Source of the DNA: Lachnospiraceae bacterium
Lineage (GTDB): Bacteria; Bacillota; Clostridia; Lachnospirales; Lachnospiraceae
Assembly: GCA_017520425.1 (NCBI GenBank)
Contig: JAFXFO010000011.1
Coordinates: forward strand, 34,523-98,522
Direction of reading: 5' to 3'
Length of the DNA stretch: 64,000 bases
Shown: positions 34,528 to 44,111 of the stretch, piece after piece
How positions within the stretch are numbered: position 1 is the first letter of the stretch
How the letters are laid out: each line of letters opens with the position of its first letter
The notes under the pieces: model-generated
The model's database searches: none
Seen by the model: the letters and a program-made list of their open reading frames with translations, nothing else
What the model was told of the DNA's origin: nothing
Position numbers and translations under genes: made by a program

Positions 34528-34995
34528 ATGTCTATAGAGCGGGTACGTGAATATTTTGAAACTCAGGGGATTGCAGACCGCATCCTGGAATTTGACACCT
34601 CCAGCGCCACCGTGGCATTAGCCGCACAGGCACTGGGCACGGAGGAATGCCGTATCGCCAAAACCCTTTCCTTCCATGTGGAGGACCATGTGATACTGAT
34701 AGTCGCTGCAGGCGATACCAAAATCGATAACTCCAAATACAAAGCTACCTTCCACACCAAAGCCAAAATGCTTTCCTTCGAGGAAGCGGAGCCCCTTATC
34801 GGTCATGGAGTAGGGGGTGTCTGCCCATTCGCTGTAAATGACGGCGTAAAGGTTTATTTGGACGAATCCTTAAAACGGTTTGAAACCGTATTCCCGGCCT
34901 GCGGAAGCTCCAACAGTGCCATTGAAATGACCATGGATGACCTGGAAAAATACTCCGGCTTTGAAGCCTGGGTGGATGTTTGTAAGCTCTCGTAA
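34528..34995 (+). CDS. YbaK/EbsC-family aminoacyl-tRNA deacylase-like protein
   Basis: 155 aa covering the whole YbaK domain: RILEFDTSSATVALAAQALGTEECRIAKTLSF, VAAGDTKIDNSKYKATF, the GHGVGGVCPFAV loop and VFPACGSSNSAIEM. Members hydrolyse mischarged Cys- or Ala-tRNA(Pro) or related species. It has AAAGGAG upstream and is the last gene before a strong terminator. Confidence 0.9.
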   Translation: MSIERVREYFETQGIADRILEFDTSSATVALAAQALGTEECRIAKTLSFHVEDHVILIVAAGDTKIDNSKYKATFHTKAKMLSFEEAEPLIGHGVGGVCPFAVNDGVKVYLDESLKRFETVFPACGSSNSAIEMTMDDLEKYSGFEAWVDVCKLS

Positions 34996-35018
34996 AAGCA
35001 TTAATATATTACTTCAAG

Positions 35019-35056
35019 CGAACATCGCCGAACATTCCGGTGATGTTCGTATTTTA
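35019..35056 (+). terminator. Intrinsic terminator of the GNAT/YbaK cluster
   Basis: 12-bp stem CGAACATCGCCG / CGGTGATGTTCG (one G-T pair) followed by TATTTTATTT. Confidence 0.8.
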
Positions 35057-35057
35057 T

Positions 35058-35086
35058 TTGACGAAACGCTTTCCTAATAGTATAAT
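35058..35086 (+). promoter_or_regulatory. Promoter of the histidine kinase operon
   Basis: TTGACG (35058-35063), 17 nt, TATAAT (35081-35086). The -35 box overlaps the T run of the preceding terminator. Confidence 0.8.
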
Positions 35087-35140
35087 ATAGGGTGATGCAA
35101 AATACGTTTTCAGCCCTTTAATACGGCAGATTGGATACCT

Positions 35141-37417
35141 ATGAAAATCAGGAAATATAACCTTAACGAATTATCTTTACAGGAGCAGGAAGAACTTACC
35201 GCCAACAAATATGTCCTGCGTTGTTTTTCCGTATTGGCGGTTCTTCTTACGATTTCTTTTGTTTTTAATATACTTGACATATTTATTATTGACAAAAAGC
35301 TGATGCTTACTGCCTATATACTCACCTCAATCATCTATCTGGTTGTGATTATTACCTCTATGTATCTTCCGCTGAACAGCAGAAGATCCAAATATTTTAT
35401 TTTGACAGGCATTATACTTAACTTCACTATTATTGGTATATTCCTTACCTATCATTCCGTCCTTTTATTCCTGTTCCCCCTGATATTTGCTACATTATAC
35501 TCCTCCAAAAAAATCATGTGGTATTTGTCTGTTCTGACCGTTTGCGGTACATTTATCAGTGTATACGGGGGCTACTATTTCGGACTTTGCGATGCCAATA
35601 TGGCATTGTTAACATACAGTAATTTAAAGACTCACACTGTTGGGGACCAATTCACCTTAACTACGGTGGCCACCACCCCCGTTCAATTATTGCTTTATTA
35701 TATAGTCCCCCGCTGTTTAATATATATGGCTTGTGCCGTTTTATGCAGCAGTCTCTACAATATACTCAGCAACAGTTTAGAAAAGGCACATCTTGCGGAT
35801 GAATTGAAAAAAGCCATGAAAGAAGCGGAAAAGGCAAAGGAAGAGGCTATCGCCGCCAATCATGCCAAGACCTTGTTCCTGGCTAAGATTTCCCATGAAA
35901 TCCGCACCCCCGTGAATGCCATCCTGGGTATGAACGAAATGATATTCAGAGAGAGTGATGACCCCCAAATCAGACACTATGCTCATGACGCCAAGGATTC
36001 ATCCCTGTCCATGCTGAATATCATTAACGATATTCTGGATACCACCAAATTGGAAGCCGGTATGATGGAGCTGGTACCTGTCAAATATCATATGGGTAGT
36101 CTTTTAAATGATATTTACAATACCATTCATGCGAAAGCAAAGGAAAAGGGATTGGAGCTGTTTTTTGAAATATCCCCTTCCATTCCTTCCAAATATTTCG
36201 GGGATGACTTACGGCTTCGCCAGGTCCTGATAAACCTGCTGACCAATGCTGTAAAATATACGGATGCAGGAACCGTGACCCTTCAACTAACCGCCACTGT
36301 AGACCGTGGTCATGCACGCTTGTACTTTAGCGTTAAGGATACCGGAGTCGGTATCCACGCCGATGACATTGCCAGACTGACTAACGCCTACCTTCGCCTT
36401 GATATGGCTCATAACCGCAATATAGAAGGCACAGGATTAGGTCTCAACATTGTCCAACAAATCTTAAAACTTATGGACAGCACCTTAGAAATTGAAAGTG
36501 TTCCCGGAAGAGGAAGTACCTTTGCCTTTTCTATCCTGCAGCCTATTGTGGATGCCAATCCTTTATCAGACTTTAGTACCATACGAACGAATACGGATTG
36601 GGACCGCCCCTATGAGTCAAGCTTTACGGCTCCCGGTGCCAAAGTATTAGCGGTAGATGACAACCAAATGAATCTGAATGTTTTTTGTCACCTATTGAAG
36701 CTGAGTAAGGTACAGGTTACCACAGCTACCAGCGGTCAGGAATGTATATCCCTCTTAGAACAAAATACATATGATATTATTTTTCTTGACCATATGATGC
36801 CGCAAATGGATGGTATCGAAACCTTCCGTACCATTAAAGAACAACGTTTGGCGCCTCATACCCCCATCATCATGCTAACTGCCAATGCTATTTTAGGTAG
36901 CAAGGAGCAATATTTGCAGGAAGGCTTTCATGACTTCCTGTCAAAACCCATTTTACCGGAAAGGCTGGATCAGATGCTTATGAAACATTTACCTGATAAA
37001 TATATTAACAGCGATACCGATGAAACTACACCCGTACAACAGGCAATCCTTGAAACCGACAATCTTCTGGAACGCCTGAATAAATTATTACCGGAAATCG
37101 ATACCCACATGGGTCTTGCGACCTGTAGCGACGATGTGGATTTTTATGGCGAAATTTTGCAGGACTTCATTACTTTGCCTATTAAATCAGAGCTGACTAC
37201 ATTCCTGGCAGCTCAAGACGCACCCAATTACTGTACCCGTATTCACGGCTTTAAAAGCAATGCCTACTCCGTAGGGGCCAAAGCTCTTGGTGACTTGGCA
37301 TTCAAGATGGAACAGCTTAGCCGTAATAATGACTTGACTGAAATTCCTGGTTTACAGGAACAGTTATTTGCACAATATGACCATATTTGCACTACCATTA
37401 AGATGCTGATTCCTTAA
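35141..37417 (+). CDS. Hybrid sensor histidine kinase with receiver and HPt domains
   Basis: 758 aa. The first ~210 residues hold about six membrane helices. A coiled coil (residues 213-245) leads to the H box FLAKISHEIRTPVNAILGM (His252). HATPase blocks follow (LINLLTNAVKYT, DTGVGI, GTGLGLNIVQQIL). A receiver (VLAVDDNQMNLN, phospho-Asp in FLDHMMPQMDG, Asp550) and a C-terminal HPt domain (RIHGFKSNAYSVGA, His702) complete a phosphorelay in one chain. The next gene encodes a receiver/HD-GYP protein, a plausible output. Confidence 0.93.
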   Translation: MKIRKYNLNELSLQEQEELTANKYVLRCFSVLAVLLTISFVFNILDIFIIDKKLMLTAYILTSIIYLVVIITSMYLPLNSRRSKYFILTGIILNFTIIGIFLTYHSVLLFLFPLIFATLYSSKKIMWYLSVLTVCGTFISVYGGYYFGLCDANMALLTYSNLKTHTVGDQFTLTTVATTPVQLLLYYIVPRCLIYMACAVLCSSLYNILSNSLEKAHLADELKKAMKEAEKAKEEAIAANHAKTLFLAKISHEIRTPVNAILGMNEMIFRESDDPQIRHYAHDAKDSSLSMLNIINDILDTTKLEAGMMELVPVKYHMGSLLNDIYNTIHAKAKEKGLELFFEISPSIPSKYFGDDLRLRQVLINLLTNAVKYTDAGTVTLQLTATVDRGHARLYFSVKDTGVGIHADDIARLTNAYLRLDMAHNRNIEGTGLGLNIVQQILKLMDSTLEIESVPGRGSTFAFSILQPIVDANPLSDFSTIRTNTDWDRPYESSFTAPGAKVLAVDDNQMNLNVFCHLLKLSKVQVTTATSGQECISLLEQNTYDIIFLDHMMPQMDGIETFRTIKEQRLAPHTPIIMLTANAILGSKEQYLQEGFHDFLSKPILPERLDQMLMKHLPDKYINSDTDETTPVQQAILETDNLLERLNKLLPEIDTHMGLATCSDDVDFYGEILQDFITLPIKSELTTFLAAQDAPNYCTRIHGFKSNAYSVGAKALGDLAFKMEQLSRNNDLTEIPGLQEQLFAQYDHICTTIKMLIP

Positions 37418-37455
37418 TCAGACTTTGGGTATATCCTTATACCCGGGAGGTTACC

Positions 37456-39504
37456 ATGATAAGTTGGTTTTATTTTATTGCTTTTTTACTGGCGCTTTAT
37501 ATGTTTGTGTCCTTTCTTATCCACAATAGGAAAGTAGATTCCCTACTAATAACGTTTGCATTATTAGTACTGGCAAATTGCTCCGGCTATTACTTTATGA
37601 GTCTTTCCCAAACTTTGGAAGCGGCTGTTTTTTTCAACAAATTACTATATGTGGGAGGATGCTTTTTACCTCTCTTTACGGTGCTCTTAATATATCGACT
37701 TAGCAATATTCGGATTCCCAAATTGCTGGTCACTTTCCTGACACTGTTCTCCTCCATTGTTTTTGGTCTTGTCTTAACAATAGGCAAATGGCAAATTTAT
37801 TACACAAACATAGAATTATGTCAGGGTAATGGTTACACCTATTTGGCAAAAGAGTATGGTCCCGTCCATATCTTATATCCTATAATGCTTGCAATATACT
37901 TCCTTATAATTTTGTACTGCATGATTTATGCCAACAAAAAAAGAAAAGAAGTATCCATTAAGGTTATTCTGATTATCGGTGCCACCGGCGTTATGGTTAT
38001 CTCCTTGTACATTGCCGAAAAGCTCCTAAATGTTAACATGGCTTTGGCTCCTTTGGGCTATATTTTCGGTCTGGGACTGATTTCCAAATATTATGCCCGT
38101 ATCAACATGTATGACTTGTCCTCTAACATTTCTGTTTCCATGGAAAAAATGAAGGACTACGCCTACTTAATCTTTGACCATAAATACCGCTTCTTTCACG
38201 CCAATGAATTGGCAAAGGAGTTATTTCCTGAAATCAAGACATGGATTATAGATCAGGTGGTACCTGCTTCAGACAGTTATTTATATCAAGCGGTAATAAA
38301 ATACTTAATGGATTGGGAGGATAAAGACAGCGGCGACCGGACCATCAATGTGGGAAAGTCTTTCCTCAAGTTGCATATTCGAACCATCTCCTATGGCCGC
38401 AAGGAAAATGTAGGATATTTATTAGAATTGACTGACTGTACCTCCGAACAGACTTACTTCAGTATGATGGAGGAATACAATATCAGCATGGAGCAGGAGA
38501 TTGCCGCAAAAACCAGTGAGCTTCTCAAGCAACAGCAGCAAACCAATAAGCTCTTCTTACAAACGGTAATCGCACTCAGTGAAGCAGTGGATGCCAAAGA
38601 CCGCTATACCAGCGGTCATTCCCGTCGAGTAGCGGAATACTCTCGCAAAATTGCTGCCCGTATGGGCAAAAGCGAGGAGCTGCTAGACGATATCTACTAT
38701 ACCGGTCTCCTCCACGATGTGGGTAAGATTCGTGTTCCCGTTGACATTATCAACAAGCCCGGCAAACTGACTGATGAAGAGTATAATATTATTAAAATCC
38801 ACCCCGTCACCGGTTATCATATTTTAAGAAGTATTTCCGAAAACAGCTCCATTGCCATTGCTGCCAAGTATCATCATGAGCGCTATGACGGCAAAGGATA
38901 TCCTAACGGCTTAAGCGGCACCAATATACCGGAAATCGCCCGAATTCTTTGCGTTGCCGATTCCTATGATGCCATGACCAGTAACCGTAGCTATCGAAAA
39001 GCACTTTCCCAGGATGTGGTCCGTGGTGAACTGGAAAAAGGAAAGGGCACGCAATTCGATCCTGATATAGCGGATATTATGATACAGTTGATTGATGAGG
39101 ATACCCATTATCTTATGCGTCAGACCGACTCCTTAAACCATCATGTACTGATTGTGGATGACGATGCCATGAATCACAAGATTATCTCGCATATTATGCA
39201 GGAAGAGCCCGAATACAAATTATTCTTTACCAGCAGCGGAATAGATGCCCTGGAGAGAATGAAGGTTCATTCCTATGACCTTATTCTTCTGGACGTACAG
39301 ATGGCTGATATGGATGGATTGGAAACCTTAAAACATATCCGTGAATTTAGCAATGTACCGGTGGTTCTTATGACCGGCAACAAAACCTTGAATACCTCCT
39401 CAGACTTCGCCAAGCTGGGATGTGATGACTATATCACCAAACCCTTTGTGCCGATTCTTCTGAGGGAAGTTATTCATAATATGACAAAAAAATCCAATTC
39501 CTAA
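37456..39504 (+). CDS. 7TM sensor with HD-GYP phosphodiesterase and receiver domain
   Basis: 682 aa. About seven N-terminal membrane helices resemble the 7TM module of histidine-kinase-type sensors. A degenerate PAS-like region (AYLIFDHKYRFFHANELAKELF) and a coiled coil follow. The HD-GYP domain has SGHSRRVAEYS, HDVGKIRVP (His420-Asp421), HHERYDGKGYPNGL and ADSYDAM. A receiver domain (VLIVDDDAMNHK, LLDVQMADMDG) is at the C-terminus, an unusual end position. HD-GYP domains hydrolyse cyclic-di-GMP. It probably receives phosphate from the hybrid kinase just upstream. Confidence 0.92.
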   Translation: MISWFYFIAFLLALYMFVSFLIHNRKVDSLLITFALLVLANCSGYYFMSLSQTLEAAVFFNKLLYVGGCFLPLFTVLLIYRLSNIRIPKLLVTFLTLFSSIVFGLVLTIGKWQIYYTNIELCQGNGYTYLAKEYGPVHILYPIMLAIYFLIILYCMIYANKKRKEVSIKVILIIGATGVMVISLYIAEKLLNVNMALAPLGYIFGLGLISKYYARINMYDLSSNISVSMEKMKDYAYLIFDHKYRFFHANELAKELFPEIKTWIIDQVVPASDSYLYQAVIKYLMDWEDKDSGDRTINVGKSFLKLHIRTISYGRKENVGYLLELTDCTSEQTYFSMMEEYNISMEQEIAAKTSELLKQQQQTNKLFLQTVIALSEAVDAKDRYTSGHSRRVAEYSRKIAARMGKSEELLDDIYYTGLLHDVGKIRVPVDIINKPGKLTDEEYNIIKIHPVTGYHILRSISENSSIAIAAKYHHERYDGKGYPNGLSGTNIPEIARILCVADSYDAMTSNRSYRKALSQDVVRGELEKGKGTQFDPDIADIMIQLIDEDTHYLMRQTDSLNHHVLIVDDDAMNHKIISHIMQEEPEYKLFFTSSGIDALERMKVHSYDLILLDVQMADMDGLETLKHIREFSNVPVVLMTGNKTLNTSSDFAKLGCDDYITKPFVPILLREVIHNMTKKSNS

Positions 39505-39511
39505 AAAATCA

Positions 39512-39537
39512 GGGAGCCTACACAAGGCTCCCTTTTA
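39512..39537 (+). terminator. Terminator after the HD-GYP gene
   Basis: Stem GGGAGCC / GGCTCCC (39512-39518 and 39526-39532) followed by TTTTA. Confidence 0.85.
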
Positions 39538-39546
39538 CATTCCTCA

Positions 39547-40449
39547 TTATTCTTCCTCCGGATTTACATGCACCATAATATGTTTTACCTTCGGAAAGCT
39601 TAGCTCAATCTGTTCGTGGACATCCTCTGCAATCGCATGGGCTTCTCTTAGGGTATAATCACCATTCACCAATATCTCCACATCCACATATATTTTGTTG
39701 CCAAAGATACGGGTCTGTAACATATCAATACCCAGCACCTTTGAATGTTCCATGACACAAGCCTTCATCTGTGCTTCTGTCTCATCATCGCAGGCATGGT
39801 CCACCATCTTATCCATGGCGTCCTTAAAGATATCAAAGGCTGCCTTAAGGATAAAGAAGAATATCACCAGGCTGGCCACGGAATCCATCACCGGATAGCC
39901 CATGCGGGCACCACCGATACCAACCAATGCTCCAATAGAAGACATAGCATCCGAACGATGATGCCAAGCGTCCGCCAGCAAAGCACCGGAGTCAATCTTC
40001 TTGGCATAATGCCTGGTATACCAATACATGCCTTCCTTGACCAAGATAGAAACTATTGCAGCCACCAATGCCAGCATTCCCGGCACCTGTAAATCCGCAT
40101 AATCACCGCTGATTATGTTGCCGAATGCCTTGATACCAATCCCCAAACCGGTCATAAAAAGAATCATAGCCAGCACAATGGCTGCCACACATTCCAATCT
40201 CTCATGACCATAGGGATGCTCTTTGTCGGAATCCTTGGCTGCCATATGAATGCCTATCATCACCACAAAGGTACTGAATACATCCGATGCGGAATGTACC
40301 GCATCACTAATCATAGCTCCGGAGTGGGCTACGATACCTGCAAGCAACTTAAATACCGAGAGGAAGACATTTGCAACAATGGTTATCACCGACACCCGGT
40401 TCGCCAATCTCTGAAATTCGTTTGCAGTTACAGTTTCTGTTCTTTCCAT
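39547..40449 (-). CDS. Cation diffusion facilitator (Co2+/Ni2+-type exporter)
   Basis: 300 aa from the ATG at 40449, with GGAGG about 10 nt upstream (the first ATG at 40464 would overlap that site). Six membrane helices are followed by a C-terminal cytoplasmic domain. Metal sites are HSGAMISDAVHSASDVFST in helix 2 and LLADAWHHRSDAMSS in helix 5, and the C-terminal domain ends VKHIMVHVNPEE. A NiCo riboswitch in its leader indicates that Co2+ or Ni2+ is the substrate. Confidence 0.93.
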   Translation of the reverse strand: MERTETVTANEFQRLANRVSVITIVANVFLSVFKLLAGIVAHSGAMISDAVHSASDVFSTFVVMIGIHMAAKDSDKEHPYGHERLECVAAIVLAMILFMTGLGIGIKAFGNIISGDYADLQVPGMLALVAAIVSILVKEGMYWYTRHYAKKIDSGALLADAWHHRSDAMSSIGALVGIGGARMGYPVMDSVASLVIFFFILKAAFDIFKDAMDKMVDHACDDETEAQMKACVMEHSKVLGIDMLQTRIFGNKIYVDVEILVNGDYTLREAHAIAEDVHEQIELSFPKVKHIMVHVNPEEE

Positions 40450-40503
40450 AATAGTTACCTCCAAAAAATGTAAAAGATAGCTCTATGGCACTTATTTGTG
40501 GGT

Positions 40504-40612
40504 AAAAAAAGACACCCACGTAGCAACTACTGTCCCGTGGATGTCTGACATCAATTCCACTGTCGCTTCAGCGACCCGACTCCATGACCTACGGTCACGG
40601 TCTGCTCAGTTT
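40504..40612 (-). promoter_or_regulatory. NiCo riboswitch and attenuator
   Basis: Read on the minus strand (40610 to 40529) it has ACTGAGCAG, a P2 hairpin GTGACCGTAGGTCATG, GTCGGG, a hairpin GTCGCTGAAGCGAC, a third hairpin GATGTCAGACATC region and the closing GGGACAGT. These are the conserved junction segments of the NiCo (czcD) class. An intrinsic terminator GACATCCACG / CGTGGGTGTC with seven T (40504-40545) overlaps the aptamer's last helix, giving metal-dependent antitermination. The downstream gene is a CDF exporter, the classic target. Confidence 0.93.
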
Positions 40613-40701
40613 GTACTGTAGATTATATGCAGTGCAAAGAGTTCTTGTAGAATATCATATGTTTATGAACTTGTCAAGGTGTATAAACAACCTTACTTAA
40701 C

Positions 40702-42267
40702 TTACGACTCTGCAAACAGTAGTCGTGTATACTCTTCTTTGGGATTGGTAAACAATACTTCCTTGTCACCGATTTCCACGATTTTACCGTCCTTCATAAC
40801 CATGATACGGTCGCTCATCTTGTAGATAACGTTGATATCATGGGAAATAAATAAATAGGACAGCTGCAATTCCTCCTGAAGCTTCTGCATCAGCTCCATA
40901 ATCTGTGCCTGAATGGTCACATCCAATGCAGAAACAGGCTCATCTGCAATCACCAGTCCCGGACGGGTAATCAATGCCTGACCGATACTGATACGCTGAC
41001 GCTGACCACCGGACAGCTGGGAAGGCCAACGGTTAAAATATTTCTCCGGCATACCGATTTTCTGCAACATATCATAGGCGGCAGCCTTCATATCCGCATC
41101 CGTCATCTTGCATGCAGGGTCCAGCTTGCCTGCTGCACGCAAAGGCTCCTGCAAAAGCCAACCGATGGTTTTGGCCGGGTTTAAACTGCTGTATGGATCC
41201 TGGAATACCATCTGGGGGCGAGTGGAAAAATGCTTTACTTCCCCCTCCACCAGCTTATTCATACCTAATATAGCCTTGCAAAGAGAGGTCTTACCGCAAC
41301 CGCTCTCACCTACCAATCCCAATGTTTCACCTTTTTCTAAGGTAAATGTAGCGTTCTCCACCACGCATCGTTTCTTCTTCTGTCCGAATAAACTGTTACT
41401 GCCTTCATGATAGTATATATTCAGGTCCCGGACTTCTAATATATTTACACTTACTTCTTCCGTACACTCCGGAGCATCCTCCTTCTCCTTTACACGGGAA
41501 GGAACTGCCTCGATCAGCTTACGGGTATAAGGCTCCTTCGGGTTGCCGAATACTTCCTCTGTTGGGCCGATTTCCACCAACTTACCGTCCTTCATAACCG
41601 CAATCCGGTTACAAATTCTTCTGGCCAGATTTAAGTCATGAGTAATAAAAAGCATGGAGGTCTTCTGCTCTTTGTTAATGTTACGAAGCACCTGGATAAT
41701 CTGATTCTGCACACGCACATCTAAGGCTGTGGTGGGCTCATCCGCAATCAGAAGCTCCGGCTTTAAGATGATGGCCATGGCAATCATCACTCGCTGGCGC
41801 ATACCGCCGGACAACTGATGGGGATAGCTGTCATAGACCTTTTCCACATTCTTTAACCCTACGCTCTTAAATGCCTCCAGCACCTTGTCATAGCGCTCCT
41901 GCGCCTCCATCTTGGTATGAAGTAACAATACCTCATCCACCTGTCCTCCCACCTTTTGGGTAGGGTTCAAAGAGGTCATGGGCTCCTGGAATACCATGGA
42001 CATACGGTTGCCCTGTGCCTTGCGGAGGCGTTCCTTATCCTGAGCTTTACCATCCTTAATCAGCCAATCCTCACCCATGCGGATACTACCGCCCTTGATG
42101 GTGGCCTCTGAGGACAAAAGTCCCATAACGGACAGTGCAGTCACGGACTTGCCGGAACCGGACTCTCCTACGATACCCAGTATCTCACCGTCAAATATTT
42201 CCAAATTCAGTTGATTTACAGCCAATGTTTCCTCAAAGGCCACGGAAAGGTTTTCAATCTTAATCAT
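40702..42267 (-). CDS. Peptide/nickel-type ABC importer, fused double ATPase (DppD-DppF-like)
   Basis: 521 aa with two complete ATPase domains. The first has Walker A GESGSGKS, signature LSGGMRQR and Walker B LLIADEP. The second has [16 protein letters not shown] and LVIADEP. This is a fusion of the two ATPases that are separate proteins in most oligopeptide/dipeptide systems. Both halves show the Opp/Dpp-type SLNP motif. The start overlaps the upstream permease by 4 nt. It powers import with the two permeases and binding protein upstream. Confidence 0.93.
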   Translation of the reverse strand: MIKIENLSVAFEETLAVNQLNLEIFDGEILGIVGESGSGKSVTALSVMGLLSSEATIKGGSIRMGEDWLIKDGKAQDKERLRKAQGNRMSMVFQEPMTSLNPTQKVGGQVDEVLLLHTKMEAQERYDKVLEAFKSVGLKNVEKVYDSYPHQLSGGMRQRVMIAMAIILKPELLIADEPTTALDVRVQNQIIQVLRNINKEQKTSMLFITHDLNLARRICNRIAVMKDGKLVEIGPTEEVFGNPKEPYTRKLIEAVPSRVKEKEDAPECTEEVSVNILEVRDLNIYYHEGSNSLFGQKKKRCVVENATFTLEKGETLGLVGESGCGKTSLCKAILGMNKLVEGEVKHFSTRPQMVFQDPYSSLNPAKTIGWLLQEPLRAAGKLDPACKMTDADMKAAAYDMLQKIGMPEKYFNRWPSQLSGGQRQRISIGQALITRPGLVIADEPVSALDVTIQAQIMELMQKLQEELQLSYLFISHDINVIYKMSDRIMVMKDGKIVEIGDKEVLFTNPKEEYTRLLFAES

Positions 42268-43091
42268 TCCTGTAACCTCCTGATTCCTTCACTCAGCAGT
42301 GAAAATCCAAGTACAATCCACACGATGGCAAGTCCCGGGGACAATGCATACCAGGGTGCTGTCATCAGATACCCCTGAGCATCGGAAAGCATCTTACCCA
42401 GACTGGCATCCGGTGGTTGTACGCCGATACCAAGATAGCTCATACCGGACTCAGCCAGTATGGCATTGTTAAATCCAATCATCATAGATGCCCAGAATAC
42501 AGAGAAAATATTGGGCAATATATGCACAAACAAAATACGAATATGTCCCACACCCATGAGGCGGGCGCGCTTAATATAATCCGCATCTCGCAGCTTAATA
42601 AACTCACTTCGTACGATACGTACATAGCTGGGGGTAAATACGATGGCCAGGGATACAATCAGATTATGACTACCGCTACCCATCAGAGTAATCATCACCA
42701 GACCTAATAAAATACTGGGGAAACCATTGATGGCGTCCGTAATACGCATCACTATTTCATCCACAATGCCGCCGAAATATCCGGTCAAAGCACCGATTAC
42801 GATACCTGCCGCGCCGGACAAAATCACCACCAAAGAGCTGATAAACACAGTGGTGCCTATGCCCTTCATTACACGGGAGAAAATATCTCTTCCAAAATTA
42901 TCCGTACCGAATAAATGGCGGAAAGAAGGTGCCTGAAACCGCTCTGTGGCTGACATTTCAGTAGTGCTGTAAGGCGTCCAGAAATATCCTACCACTGCAA
43001 TAAGCAGTATCATAAGAGTCATCACCAGACCTGCCCAGAAATATCGGTTCCCTTTGAAGTTTTTCAAATAATCCTTGATTAATGCTTTCAT
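42264..43091 (-). CDS. Peptide/nickel-type ABC permease (DppC-like)
   Basis: 275 aa with six membrane helices. The N-terminal OppC-type segment (FGTDNFGRDIFSRVMKG) and the EAA loop (YIKRARLMGVGHIRILFVHILPN) are present. The C-terminus shows GIGVQPPDASLGKML, typical of DppC/OppC. Order in the operon (binding protein, DppB, DppC, double ATPase) and short gaps support one transporter. Confidence 0.93.
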   Translation of the reverse strand: MKALIKDYLKNFKGNRYFWAGLVMTLMILLIAVVGYFWTPYSTTEMSATERFQAPSFRHLFGTDNFGRDIFSRVMKGIGTTVFISSLVVILSGAAGIVIGALTGYFGGIVDEIVMRITDAINGFPSILLGLVMITLMGSGSHNLIVSLAIVFTPSYVRIVRSEFIKLRDADYIKRARLMGVGHIRILFVHILPNIFSVFWASMMIGFNNAILAESGMSYLGIGVQPPDASLGKMLSDAQGYLMTAPWYALSPGLAIVWIVLGFSLLSEGIRRLQE

Positions 43092-43124
43092 ACGCTTCCC
43101 CGACAGCTGTTTGTTTCCGTGCTA

Positions 43125-44084
43125 CTATTTACTACTGATTCTGGGGTCAATCACTCGGTAGAGGATATCCACCAGAAAATAAACAAAAATAACCACAAAG
43201 GTAATATATAAAATCAGGATTTGTACCACCGGAAAATCTCTGGTGGATACAGAGCTGATGAGCAGTCTGCCTACGCCCGGCAAGCCGAATACCTGCTCTA
43301 CGACAATACTTCCTGCAATAATCTCTGCTATAATCATGCCTAAAAAGGTAACTACCGGCATCATGGCATTACGAAGTACGTGACGGTACATCACACGACG
43401 CTTGGAGCACCCCTTACTGTATGCAGTGCGGACATAATCCGCATCCATCTCTGTCATCATGGAATTTCTTAAAAATCTGGCTGTCATGGCTATCTTAGGA
43501 ATAGCTATGGAAATGGCCGGAAACAGTAAATAACCCAAGAATCTCCAGAAATCCGTATGATAACTTACATATCCCCCCGGTGTAAACCACCTTAGGAATA
43601 TACCGAAAAAGTATGTTACTAAAATACCCAGAAAGAAAGAGGGTACAGCCATGGCTGTCTGGGTACCGATACCCATCAGCACATCCAACAATTTGCTCTT
43701 ACTTCTGGCCCATAAAACACCCAAAGGAATGGATAATACGATGATTAAAACCAGTGAAATAGCTGCCAGCCAAAGGGTTACAGGCAACTTATCGCCTATG
43801 AGCTCCGCTACCGGCATCATTTCATTCATATTCTTGGAGTAGCGGTAGCTGACGCCCAAGTCGCCCTGCAGCACTCCGCCCATCCAACTGAAATAGCGCT
43901 GTACGGGCGGCTGGTCAAGACCCAGCTCAGCCCGCAGTTGCGCTTCTCTCTCCGGTGTGGACTCCGTACCTAAAATGGATGTCACCACATCACCGGGTAT
44001 AATCTGAAAGGCAATAAACGCAGCCACTGAAACAATAAACAATGTCATAATGAGAGTAATAAATTTTTTTCCGAAATATTTCAT
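43125..44084 (-). CDS. Peptide/nickel-type ABC permease (DppB-like)
   Basis: 319 aa with six membrane helices. It shows FIAFQIIPGDVV and LRAELGLDQPPVQRYFSWM at the N-terminus, the EAA loop (YVRTAYSKGCSKRRVMYRHVLRN) and QVFGLPGVGRLLISSV, all typical of DppB/OppB. It is the partner of the downstream DppC-like permease. Confidence 0.93.
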   Translation of the reverse strand: MKYFGKKFITLIMTLFIVSVAAFIAFQIIPGDVVTSILGTESTPEREAQLRAELGLDQPPVQRYFSWMGGVLQGDLGVSYRYSKNMNEMMPVAELIGDKLPVTLWLAAISLVLIIVLSIPLGVLWARSKSKLLDVLMGIGTQTAMAVPSFFLGILVTYFFGIFLRWFTPGGYVSYHTDFWRFLGYLLFPAISIAIPKIAMTARFLRNSMMTEMDADYVRTAYSKGCSKRRVMYRHVLRNAMMPVVTFLGMIIAEIIAGSIVVEQVFGLPGVGRLLISSVSTRDFPVVQILILYITFVVIFVYFLVDILYRVIDPRISSK

Positions 44085-44111
44085 GACTGCTTTTCCTTTC
44101 TTATCTTTGTC

